Of a DNA stretch of 64,000 nucleotides, positions 47,881 to 58,660 are shown piece by piece. The stretch lies in NCBI RefSeq assembly GCF_011386835.1, contig NC_088809.1:25675067-25739066 (forward strand), read 5' to 3'. The translations under genes and the position numbers were made by a program. Position 1 is the stretch's first letter. Each line of letters opens with the position of its first letter. The notes beneath the pieces were generated by a model that was not told where the DNA came from, made no database searches, and saw only the letters and a list, made by a program, of their open reading frames with translations. The stretch is from Chrysemys picta bellii. Its lineage: Eukaryota > Chordata > Testudines > Emydidae.

Positions 47881-48347
47881 AACTTGCTCCCAGGGCAGGT
47901 CATTCAGCAGGAATTTTGGATGTGCACAGAACACAGACAGGATTGGTTCCCATATGGTTACAGAACTGCAGTAAAGTGGAACAATTTGCAGCTTGTGTGA
48001 TTGGGGGATATCTGGATGCATGTTATAAGACTGTCCTACATACATGAGGAAAAGTTGAGGTGCCTTTATTATTCTTTTGTTCCACTCTTTCTATGGGGAA
48101 TTTGCCAATGCAATATCACTGTCTTCCTTTTAAACAAACAAACCCAAAAAAAAAGGCAATGGCTGTTGAAAATAGCAATTCCAGTCCTTATAACCACTGG
48201 GAAGCATTTCTTGCTCAATTTTATCCTACTTTTTCTACAGCAAGTTACAGTGGATCAGTATATTTGATTTGGGGGAAATGAAGTAACAGCTGCCCAAACT
48301 GAGCTTGAGCACTCCTGAATTTTGAGGTGTTCAAATCTGGAAGGCAG

Positions 48348-48930
48348 ATGCGGGGGGGGGGGGGGGGGCGCTGTGGCTCCGCAGGGGAGCATGGCAGCAT
48401 GTATGCAGCAGCGTGTCTGGCGCTGCGCGAAGCCAGACACACTGGTCTGAGTGGCACGATAAGGGGGCTGGGGGATTGGAGAAGGGGTAGGGGGTTCCGG
48501 GGGGGCAGTCAAGGGACACGGAGCAGGGGGGGTTGGATGGGGCGGAGGTTCGGGGGGGGGCAGTCGGGAGCAGGGAGAAGGGGAGGTTAGATTGGTCAGG
48601 GATTTCAGGGGGGCAGTCAGGGGACAGGCAGCAGTTGGATAGGCATGGGAGTCCCAGGGGGTTGTTTGGGGACAGGTAGGGGGTGGGGTCTTAGGGGGGA
48701 AGTTGGGGGGGGGTCTCAGGAGGGGGCAGTTGGGGACAAGGACCAGTGGGGCTTAGATAGGGGGTGGGGCCCTGGGGGCAGTTGGGGCAGGGGTCCTGGG
48801 AGGGGGTGATCAGGGGACAGGGAGCAGGAGGGTTGGATGGGTTAGGGTTTCTGTGGGGGGCAGTTGGAGGGAGTGGATGGGGGCAGGGTGGGGCTACCCT
48901 CCCTCCCCGTGGAGTGTCCTATTTTTTGAA
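48348..48930 (+). repeat. G-rich tract with dense G runs
   Basis: It starts with a run of about 18 G (48351-48368) and continues with irregular repeats of ggggacaggnagcagg, gggttggatggg and gggggcagt. Many runs of three or more G are spaced closely enough to form G-quadruplexes. The G-rich strand is plus, opposite to the C-rich block at 47625. Confidence 0.75.
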
Positions 48931-49236
48931 TGTTAAAATATGGAATCCCTGCTCACAGTGCAGCTCTCCATTCATAGCAGGCTGCAGCATGAGGTCTCAG
49001 ATTCCTCACTCCCTCCCCCTCTTTCCTGTTGCTAGTGGCCAAGGGAATGCTGGGAAATGTAGTTCTTTCCCTGCTCCAGGGCTGGCTCTATAGGCAGGGA
49101 GCTAACCAAGGAACTACAGCTCCCAGGGCCCCCTGTTGGTTCTCAGCTCCCATGCTGGATCCCTGCTGCCCCTGCAAATGGGCTGCCCCAATCACGTGCT
49201 TGCTTTGCTGGTGCCTAGAGCCGCCCAGGTAGGTAT

Positions 49237-50290
49237 ATAGAGATCTAATATCAGATACTCTGCCAGAGAGGTCACAGCAAGAAAGTACTTTGTGATGGGA
49301 AAGATGCCAAAGCTAGTTCTGCATCTGATTAAGAAGTCATACAGCAACATGAACAAAGGCAACGATCTTCCAAGATGTTTTTAAAGAGACCACCTGTGAG
49401 AATAGACCATATTTCTGTAGCTATCCCCTGAATCTTTGACAATCGAGGTAGTGTGTTATTAATTTAGCTATGCAGAGAGAGGTAGTTCCAATATTTTAAA
49501 ATCAGCTTTGTTCTGACTAGGACAGAAAATTAAAAATTTCAAAATTTTCAATGAAAGAGACTGGATTTGCGGGGATGTCCGATTTTTAAAAAAAATTAAA
49601 TACAAGTTTTTTAAAAAAAATAGATGTGTTTAAAATTAAATTTGAAGGCCTAAATTTACTGTAATCTATTAAAATCGTTTACATTGAAAAAAATAATATT
49701 AAATAGTCTATGTGCTGCCAAGTTTTTAAAGAAAGTCAGCCACTGAACTGGTCAAAGTCACTGACTCAGCACCTGGAACCAGAGTTTGCTGAAGTGCTAA
49801 ACCAGCCTTTCACAGCAGCAGCCTCTTCTGCATGTACAGAGAATATTTTCTTTGTTTCAGTTTATTCAACTAGTCCAGTTCCATGATTAGTTCATTCAAC
49901 ATTGAGAAACCAACTGGGAATAAAACAGCAGAAAAGCCTGTTTCCCTCCTCCAATCTATGAATAAAAAAGAGGTGTGAGAGGATGAGATCTACTAGTTCT
50001 AAAATCTTGAAAGACAAGGTGACCAGAAACAATCAGTTCAATTCACTGTCTACAGATAATACTTCCTTTATTTAATAAAGCAATTTTAAATTAAAAACAT
50101 GTTTTAATAGTCATTTTGTATGTGTCCAGCACATCTAAGGTACTTTTATTTAACTAATAAAAAAATTCAAAATGCTGTTTTGTGCATTTTTAACTGAATT
50201 ACAATTTCCATCCAAATTAAGCTTGACACAAACCACAAGGATGCTGCTCCTGATAGCCTGTAGTTCATCTTTGTGTGAAATGTTGGTGTA
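49237..50290. other. No gene seen
   Basis: AT-rich with several A runs around 49590-49640. No credible frame. Confidence 0.4.
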
Positions 50291-50292
50291 GA

Positions 50293-50650
50293 GGGCTTCT
50301 GCTGAACTGGAATTAATTTGCAAACTAGATACCATTAACTTGGACTTGAATAGAGACTGGGAGTGACTGGGTCATTACACAAATTGAATCTATTTCCCCA
50401 TGTTACGTATCCTCACACCTCCTTGTCAACTGTCTGAAATCAGACATCTTAATTATCACTACAAAAGTTTTTTTTACTCCCTGCTGATAATAGCTCATCT
50501 TAATTAATTAGCCTCTTAGAGTTGGTATGGCAACTTCCACCTTTTCATGTTCTCTGTATGTATATATATCTTCTTACTATATGTTCCAGACTATGCATCT
50601 GATGATCTTTTTGCGGATACAGACTAACACGGCTGCTACTCTGAAATCTG
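50293..50650 (+). mobile_element. PLE, C-terminal codons plus tail, hammerhead region deleted
   Basis: It begins with codons equivalent to AELELICKLDTIN (here with changes) and DRDWE, then the tail cttttttttactccctg, gttggtatggcaacttcc, and the end acggctgctactctgaaat. Between gcatctgatga and tctttttgcgg the stem II/GAAA section and the rest up to the gtgccac block are missing. Confidence 0.82.
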
Positions 50651-50651
50651 T

Positions 50652-50930
50652 CTTCCAACAGTGGCCAATGCCAGGTACCCCAGATGGAACGAACAGAACA
50701 GGTTACTATCAAGTGATCCATCCCCTGTCATCAAATCCCAGGTTCTGACAAACAGAGGCTAGGACACCGAGAGCATCGTGTTGCATCCCTGCCCATCCTA
50801 GCTAACAACCATTGATGGACCTATCCTCCAGGAACTTCTCTAGGTTTTTTTTGAACCCTGTTATAGTTTTGGCTTTCAAAACATCCCCTGGCAAAGAGTT
50901 CCATGGGTTGACTGCGTTGGGTGAAGAAGT
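50652..50930 (-). mobile_element. CR1-type LINE 3' end
   Basis: It has ctgtcttccaacagtggcca, ccaggtaccccagatggaac, then agctaacaaccattgatgga and the reversed C-terminal coding part (ggcaaagagttccatgggtt). The PLE is joined directly to it, so it probably inserted into this CR1. Confidence 0.85.
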
Positions 50931-51149
50931 GCCTGAGACTTGATCAAACCCCACCCACCCTAGCCCATATTAAAGAAGCCTTGGGGGGAATTTGGGAATT
51001 CAGCTCTAAAATTGAAAAAAGGAATGTTCTGCTGCTGATAAAGCACCCCCACCTCAGGAGTGTCCTGAACAAGAGTTATTACCACCAAGGTTGTAAAGAC
51101 GCTGGGAAATTAGGGAGGATACAGAAAGAGACTCAACAAATGGTGGTAA

Positions 51150-51830
51150 GATAAGATCTGACCAGTGTTTTATGCTGAGAAGGTCACGATTAAGTTACAA
51201 TTTGGGAATGAAAGATAAGATGTAAAGAACATAGGTGCCGGTGTGTAATTGGTTAACATTTTTGTTATTTAGGAGTGTGGTAACGTGATAGGTTTAGTAA
51301 ATTTGAAGGAAGGAGCTAGTTTTACCTATATAATGTAAATGAAAAACAATGCTCTTTGGGAACCATTTCTGGACTGCTGTTCAACATCAAGCTGCTGGAA
51401 CTCTGACCCCTCTGCATGACCGTGATATGTAGAGGCAGCACCGAGAACCCCCAGACCAGTGAATCCTGACTAGCCATCGGGTGAAATTTGTCTGTATATT
51501 GGGAGTGGTGAGCGTAAGAGATTTACTTGGTATATTTATTCTCTGTGTGTTGCTAATAAATACATGTTTAGAGCACAACTGTGTAAGGCTCTTTCACTGG
51601 GAAAATGTTCCGCAGATCCATAGAGCCCTGAGGGAAAGGGCGGGTTCTTAAATTGACCAGGTTTCTTCCTGAGCCCCGTGGGTAAGGATAGGTACTTTAC
51701 ACCCTGAGCCCTCAGAAGGGAAAGGTGTGGGTGCCTAAATTGATGGGGTCACGCCTTGAGCCCTCGGTAGGGTATAGGCGGGGTCCCCTAAATTGAATGG
51801 GTAACAGTACAGTCTGCACCCAACTCCCTG
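51150..51830 (+). repeat. LTR-like sequence
   Basis: It has a TATA-like tatataatgtaaatg at about 51329, then about 220 bp on an AATAAA (51556-51561) followed by a GT-rich stretch, then repeated ccctgagccctc words. The order U3/TATA/poly(A)/U5 resembles a retroviral or Gypsy LTR. I did not resolve the ends or a target duplication, and no gag/pol is nearby. Moderate to low confidence. Confidence 0.35.
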
Positions 51831-52635
51831 TGGAGGGGAGTCCTGATTCTGCAGACCTTCTAGGATCAACAGAAAATAAGTCCCACTCCAGCAAATCTCT
51901 AAGTCATCAGGATCAAGGTTCTTCTCCTGCAGAGCCTAGGAGGTGCATAGGAGTGCAATTCCCTCTTCTGTCAATTTTCTAGTATCAGTAGGACGGGGAT
52001 TCTCTTCCTAAGGTCTGTAAGAAATGAGCAAATGTTTCTGAGAGGAAGACTTGAGGATCAGTGAAAATAAATAGAGAAGAACCTTCCCACTCTTCTTGCT
52101 GCTCTCCCAGTCCCTCTTTCAGGGGGATGACAGGAAATGATGAACATCACATATCCTGGTTTCTCCTGCTGCTCTCCATAGAGTCTTGTGCATCTTGGTA
52201 GACTCTCATCCCTGAGATAAGCCTCATTGAAATAGCTTCAGAGATAGGTTATCTGGCTCACTGGGTCTCACAAACCCCACTTCCTGCAAACTTTAGGAGC
52301 CTAATCCTAAAAGGTCCTCCTTCTCATGATCCTTAGGAGGCTCATGGCTCCCCCGTATCCCCAGAAGCCAGACCTTCCAACCCCTACTGGTGGCCTTACA
52401 AGGCTCCTTCCTCACCAGGCCATCAATGAGCCAAAACAGGCTCACTAGGAACTAACAAGCCAACTGAGTCTCACCGACGGGTCAGGGTGGTCCTGCTGAG
52501 CCATGTGACTTTGGCCAGCCTACTGCGCCCTCTTGCATTTCCAATAGCTCTGACTTCCATCATGGCTATGCCTCCCTGACCAGGTGTCCAAGATGCCAAA
52601 CAGTCTTGCCTGGGCTCCCACAAGACCCAACATTA
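51831..52635. other. No gene seen
   Basis: No recognised repeat border or credible frame. May include degraded internal sequence of the neighbouring LTR-like blocks. Confidence 0.35.
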
Positions 52636-53299
52636 ATCCACTGTAACAGGGTCAGCTGTCTCCCAAGTGCCCCTGGTGGCCGGGGTGGCTCTGCAGCCTC
52701 CTCCCTCAATCTCCCTTCTTGGACTCTTCAAATACTCACGAGAGACTTTCACAAGTCCAACAACAGCCCTTCTTGGGGTCTGGTTTATTGAGATGAACTT
52801 CAGAATTAACACAAAAGCCTTCTACCCCAGCCTTAGGTTGAGCCCAGCCCTTCCTCCCTGAGGTACTATCTCTTCTGGCTCTCTGAGCCTGCCTTCTTTA
52901 CCTTCCCCCAACAGGGACAAACCTTCCAGCTACAGCTTTCTAGTCTGACTTCCTTCCTCAGGGAGCACTGCAGGAGATACTCTCTTCCCTCAGTAACAAC
53001 AAGGAGTCTGGTGGCACCTTAAAGACTAACAGATTTATTTGGGCATAAGCTTTCGTGAGTAAAAACCTCACTTCTTCGGATGCATAGAAGAAGTGTCACC
53101 CTCAGTGTCACCCTGCACTCCCCTCTTAGCTGCCCACAGGCCTCTGTTTTCCCCTCCCCTCAGAAAAGGACTTGGTTTAGTCACATGACTATCTGTTACA
53201 TAACTTAATTCACTCCCTCAACCTGGGCAAACAAATCCGCTGTGCCACAGGTGGGCTCAGACCTATCTCCCTTTAAAAGGGCTGGCCACTCTGTAACAA
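52636..53299 (-). repeat. Probable solo LTR, minus strand
   Basis: On the minus strand it starts TGTTACAGAGTGGCC (53299) and ends CCTGTTACA (52636), the TG...CA rule with matching short ends. An AATAAA lies on the minus strand at about 52786-52791. It is interrupted by a PLE tail at 52995-53098. No clear target duplication, and no internal retroviral or Gypsy coding sequence beside it. Confidence 0.45.
52995..53098 (-). mobile_element. Short PLE tail inside the LTR
   Basis: Minus-strand copy with CATCCGAAGAAGTGAGG, a diverged stem II, ACTCACGAAAGCTTATGCCC and gtgccaccagactcc. An 8 bp duplication, ccctcagt, flanks it (52987-52994 and 53099-53106). Confidence 0.85.
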
Positions 53300-55096
53300 C
53301 AACAAACATTCTTTTTATTAGGTTTATTTCTCCCACTCTTACCCTGAAGTTCTTGCTCTACATGGGACTATTTAGTGCAACCAGCTCCAGTTAATATTAA
53401 TGAAAATGTGCGGGGAGCTTACTGCACATCACACTGAATACTGACCCAAACTTTCCCATTCACTGAGTCTTAATCATTTGTGCTTCCAGACTTCCCCAGT
53501 CTCTGTCCCCTACTGATTGATTTGTTCCATAACCTCCTTTAAACCTCTGATTTTTCTGCTATCCCCCCATTTGGTTCTTATCTCTTTATCATTTGGCCTT
53601 TTCAGACTCTATTTAAGGTGTATCACCTCTTCTACCTTAAAATTTTGCTCCCTGGCCTGATGCCTCTTTATGCTTGGCTTGATATTTGCACATTATCACT
53701 CGGTTTCCTTTTCCTCAGCCATATTTCCCTGCTTTCTTCTCCTCCATTGTGCATTTGCTTTACATATCATCCCTGAAGCAAAGGGACATTCTAACGTCTC
53801 TTGCCATTTGTGTTTGCTTAAAGTAAGCTTCTGGCTCCAGCTGGAGTCCGTACACTATTGCAGATTCCGCCTTTCCTAGTCTCACAGTTCTGCTAACTTT
53901 CCTCTTTATTAATATCCATACATGTTCTGGAAGTAATAGTTTATCACAGTACTTAGCTTAACAAGCCTTAATGTACACGTTCTGCCTGTAGTGATAATTT
54001 TGCATATTTCCTTAGAAACTGCAAGGCCCCTGTTAACTAAGGGGATACGTAGTAAAACAAACATTTGTGTAGCATCTGTGTGACTCATACAAAGACAAAG
54101 CCACAGCCATTCTCACAATTAAAGCAATGGGAACTTATGCTAAAACCCTTTTGGCTTAAATGTCTTCAGATAATCAGCACCTACTCAGCAAATGAGCCAT
54201 GGTTTGTAACCACAGTGTCTCATCATTCTTCTAAACTCAAATCATACGGGACCCAAGTCTGTAAGGTGAAGAGTACCTTCAATTCCAATTGACTTTAATG
54301 GAAATACAAGTCACTCAGCTCCCCATCAGATCAGGCTCAGAGTCCCCAGTAAAAGCAACAGTCTTCAGTAGGAGAGACTCACATTAGAGTACATGTACTA
54401 CCCTTTACTGTTTCAGTCTTTGTACAGCTTCTTGCTCCTCTTTTTAATATTAAGTCTTTACCAAGGATAACAGTATACAACCAAGAGATAGCTACACACT
54501 CCTTTCACAGATCAACCAACCCCTTAACCCCACCCAAAAACCAAAACCTCACCTAACAAAGCAAACCCAGTGACCTGTTACTTGAAGGTAGAAAGCACAT
54601 GTAAAGATGAAACTTTCCTAGTGTAGCAATCCTTCCAGCCAACATAGTATCCTACATTTACAAACATTAGTCCTACACCCATCTGTGTAATCCCCATCTC
54701 GATCCAGCAGAGTCCCAATTTGTTGACCTTCAGGACACCATGGAAAGCCCATTTTCCTTTGCTTTTTAATGGGGGGAGGGGAGCATACTTTAGCATTCAC
54801 AGCTTGTGGCGTTGTTAGCAGCCTATTTCAGCTCAGATGTGACCGAACGTTTTTATTGTAAATGGTACATGCACCTAGAGCTGTTTTGATAAGTGTGTTA
54901 TATGAATCGGAATCCATAAATTGGCTGGCTATGTTTACAAATACATCTCCCTGGCTCCATCTGGGTAAGGCTGGCCATCCACTCCCTCTCTCAGGGGTGG
55001 GGGTGGAGAGCAGTGTGTTTGCAATGCCTTCAAATTCTTACTGAACACCATGAATCCAGTTGGCACCAACGCTGCCCTCTTTGCTTCAGAAGGATC
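53300..55096. other. No gene seen
   Basis: Unique-looking, AT-rich in places. No repeat border. Confidence 0.4.
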
Positions 55097-55104
55097 CTTT
55101 AGGA

Positions 55105-55216
55105 CAGTGGTTTTCAACCTGTGGTCCACAGACTATGTCTAAGATTTCAAAGGGGTCTGCACTTCCATTTGAAATTTGTGGGGGGTCACCAAATGAAATA
55201 AGCTTGACAACCACTG
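55105..55216. mobile_element. hAT MITE, 112 bp
   Basis: It starts cagtggttttcaacctg and ends cttgacaaccactg. Flanks ctttagga and ctctagga match at 7 of 8. An internally deleted member of the cagtggttctcaacc family. Confidence 0.85.
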
Positions 55217-55224
55217 CTCTAGGA

Positions 55225-55877
55225 CACATACACTAGGACTATCCACCAAGCTCATGCCCACAATGACGATCATTGTGCCTGTCACCCTTTCCCCGTGTGC
55301 ACAGATGAACAGAATCCCAAGGGGATAGATAAGGTCTCCCCCATTGTTCTGACAGTTCTAACATAAACGTGTAGCTCTCAGACCCAACCTGTAAAGACTG
55401 GGTTACATTTTATATTCATGTTCATTTCCATTTTATAACTAAAGAAGAGCTTTTCCCAGCTCATCTCCTATGTCGATTTTAGCCATGTAGTACAGGTCCA
55501 TTGCAGAGCCTAATCATCCATGTCTCCATCTCCCCTCTGGTTCTCAGAAGAATTCTCTCACACACACACATGTTTTGAACATCATCTCTCCTGCCAGGGG
55601 CTGGTTTATTAAGACGTGACACAGCAAACACAGACAGCTCCCTTGTCTCCCAGGCACAAGCAGTTCCTTCTTGCGAAACAGGGTTTCATAATTAGTCTGT
55701 TGCTTCTACCCCTCTAGTCATAGCTCTTTCTGCCCCATGATGCAGGGCTCTCCATCCCGTTCTCTTCCCCTTGGCACAGCATTGTCCATTCACCCCTCCA
55801 GGAGGTACAGCCAAAGATGTGAGGGAGCTCAACCCCCCCCTTCTACCCTGTGCTCCAGCCCTGAAGCCCTATCTAAG
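55225..55877. other. No gene seen
   Basis: Contains a short CA microsatellite at about 55558. A gtttattaagacgtg word at about 55605 could be a reversed poly(A) signal of an LTR, but I could not support it. Confidence 0.35.
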
Positions 55878-55879
55878 TA

Positions 55880-55998
55880 GGCTGACCAGATAGCAAGTGT
55901 GAAAAATCAGGACAGGGAGTGGAGGGTAATAGGAGCCTATAGAAGAAAAAGCCCCAAATATCGAGACTGTCCCTATAAAATCAGGACATCTGGTCACT
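55880..55998. mobile_element. Mariner-type MITE, about 119 bp
   Basis: It has ggctgaccagatagcaag at the left and aggacatctggtcac at the right, inverted, with TA-rich flanks. The same general family as the copy at 45158 (tgacca...tggtca), but shorter. Confidence 0.7.
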
Positions 55999-56001
55999 AT
56001 A

Positions 56002-57540
56002 TCTAGGTCACCTGCTTCAGTCTCATTCATCAGCATCACTATTCCCACTGGGCTACTTCATGTTTTGGTTGGCTGCCTTTCCTCTTAAATCCTTTACCCC
56101 AGCCCTTCCTCAGGTTTCTTCCATTCCTCCCTTCTTCGTGCTAAGACCCTGGGGCTGTGTTTCCAGGCATTTTGCATGGTGGCTGTATAGAATCTTACCC
56201 TCAGGTCTTGCCTCAGCCCTGATCTCACCTACTATGAGCAGCTGGCTCTTTTCTAGTACGCCTTGTTTCCATCCTGTGGTCATATGACCCCACTGTCATG
56301 TGTCCCATCTGCAAATTACCATTCCCCAAAACCCAGCCTTAAAGGAACTACCTCCTCATACAAGGCATTCTGGGCTGCCCCCAAAGGATCAGCAGCCGGT
56401 TAAACTGTACTAAGGCAGCACTATTAACACATATCAAATTCATGCTCACCACTTCCATATTATTAAAGCTACTAAGAACCTACCAAAATATTGCACATGG
56501 GAATTTAGGGCCCAGATGCTTCAGACATCGTTATCTGGCTTGCATTCCATTTTCACTGGCTCACAGGATGTACATCTTTAATGTGAGAAGCAATCCATTT
56601 AGAAGCTGGAATCGCTCTCTCAACGCTTGCCTTGACATTCTTAAATGGCAGAGAACTATTCTTTAACTCTGTAGTGCATTTCAGGTGCCATTTGAATGAG
56701 ACACTTCAGGGGACTAACTGTTTCTAATGGGAATTGAAATTCTCCCAATACCAACACAGTTTCCAACCCCGATCATTATGGGGATGCCTGTGCAGCCTTA
56801 GACATTACAAATATCCTTTTTAAAACCTGCTAATATCCCAAAGATTGCAGGGATCTACCATGGGTTCTGCATGAGGCCTTGTAACCAAAAAAAACCAACG
56901 TTGCTACCATTGGCTCAAATGGTGGGAACCCTTGGGTGAACAGGGCTCAAGGTAGTTGCTGTTGTTTTTACACTAATCATGCTCGGACATGGCCTAGGGC
57001 CTAGGCAATGCAGTGCTTGAAATACCAGCAGCTTGTCTACACTAGCATTCCCACTGTCGCTAACACAAGCAGAGCTGAACCGGTGATAGCAACAGTAGCT
57101 TGTGTGTTCTACAGCAGGCAGAAGCATCAGTTAAAGCACAAACGGCACAGAGAGCAGCATGCTTTTCCCTGGACTGGGTGCTAGAGACATCAGCATTACC
57201 AGGGGTGACACCATGCCTTGAACTCAGGACCAGGCAGGTACACAGCAGAAGAAATGATGTTCCTGATTGGTTTAAAGTGTATTTAGCTTAATGAAGGGGG
57301 GGGGTAGTACAATTTGTAGTTGTTATAGGGCAGAAGGGTGGTCTGAGTGAATAGAAGACAGGGTCAGGAGACATGGAGCTAGTCACTTACTTTTTCTCTG
57401 CCTCTGTTTGCTCAGCCCTGACACCACACTTGGTGCCTTTCAGACAGGAACCTGAGATGCTTCACACTCTCTCTCAGGTCATGTATGATCAGCTTTTAGG
57501 GATTTTTGATGGTTTTAATTATCTATTTGAATGTCACATC
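56002..57540. other. No gene seen
   Basis: A MITE-like word (cttgtctacactagc) lies at about 57030. No credible frame. Confidence 0.4.
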
Positions 57541-58079
57541 TATAATCCTCCTGCCCATCAGAGTTGGCAGCAACAAGGGCCAGATTCAGTATCTAGGGGT
57601 CCCTTTTCAATAACACAATGCAAAACCGGCTCAAGCCCCCACCCAGTGACCCAGGACAATTACATACCACCCCCCTGGGAGCCTCTACAAGGCAATACTT
57701 CCCCTCTCGCAAGCACGGAGTCTGAGTGTAGCAAAAACCTTTTAATAAAGGATGGAAACAATGCGGCATTATGTTGGGGAAACATCACAAACAGGATTCA
57801 TAACACAAACCATGAGCAAAAGACCCACCCACAAGTAAGTTTGGCAGTGTCCTTTTCCCCTCAGGGTCTTAAATCCAGCAGTCAACCCCACCCACAGTTT
57901 CTGACCTTGGTCAGTGCAGCCCCCAGAGTTCAGAAGTTCCTCTGCAGAATTTACCTCCCAGCCTGGGTGGAAGTGGGGGGGAGGTATGGGGGGGGGCGGC
58001 ATCTTACATGCTCCGCTGCTAGCTGGGTAGCCGATTGCCACGCCTCTCCGTGGGGGGTCTGCTGCAGTCTTCACCGCCA
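57541..58079. other. Unclassified, possibly LTR-like
   Basis: Contains an AATAAA at about 57742 within cttttaataaagg and no coding motif. The long open frame that starts at 57373 and crosses this stretch is non-genic (see the minisatellite). Confidence 0.3.
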
Positions 58080-58660
58080 GCCCCAACTCTCCGCCAGCCG
58101 CCCTGCTATCCACTCCGCTCTGCCAGCCACCCTGCTATCCACTCCGCTCCACTCACCACGCCTCTCCGCTATCCGCTCCACTCGCCACGCCTCTCCGCTA
58201 TCCGCTCCACTCCGCCAGCCGCCCTGCAATCCACTCCACTCCGCTCGCTATGCCTCTCCGCTATCCGCTCCGCTCGCTACGCCTCTCCTCTATCCACTCT
58301 GCTCCGCCAGCCGCCCTGCTATCCGCCCCGCTTGCCACGCCTCTCCGCTATCCGCTCCTCTCTGCCAGCCGTCCTGCTATCCACTCCACTCGCTACGCCT
58401 CTCCGCTATCCGCTCCGCTTGCTATCCGCTCCTCTTGCCACGCCTCACCGCTATCCGCTCCTCTCGCCACGCCTCTCCGCTATCTGCTCCTCTCCGCCAG
58501 CCGTCCTGCTATCCGCTCTGCTCGCCACGCCTCTCCGCTATCCGCTCGCCGCTCCTCTCCGCCCGCCGCTCCTCTCCGCCCGCCGCCCTGCTCTCCGCTC
58601 TGCTCGCCATGCCTCTCCGCTATCTGCTCCTCTCGGCTAGCCATCCTGCAAGCCGCTCGC
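58080..58660 (+). repeat. Minisatellite with higher-order structure
   Basis: The basic unit is about 29 bp (gccacgcctctccgctatccgctc plus a variable junction). Groups of units are closed by ctccgccagccg and reopened by ccctgctatcc, giving a higher-order period of about 58-92 bp. At least seven groups. C-rich plus strand. Since the unit has no stop in several frames, long overlapping frames (up to 460 codons) run through it. Confidence 0.9.

Larger units (their letters stand above)
47569..49228. mobile_element. Long non-autonomous hAT element, 1.66 kb
   Basis: It starts cagggccggctctagg and ends gcctagagccgcccag. A perfect 8 bp duplication, gtaggtat, flanks it (47561-47568 and 49229-49236). 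The termini match the 201 bp MITE at 8169. Inside are a C-rich minisatellite, a central block (about 47885-48345) of ordinary composition, and a G-rich block. No hAT transposase motif is visible, so it needs a helper. Confidence 0.88.

Noticed and set aside
47509..47882. Pro-rich and Gly-rich open frames
   Set aside because: Products of the C-rich minisatellite inside an hAT element.
54578..54800. Short minus-strand frames near 54.6-54.8 kb
   Set aside because: Two overlapping frames without motifs in otherwise non-repetitive sequence.
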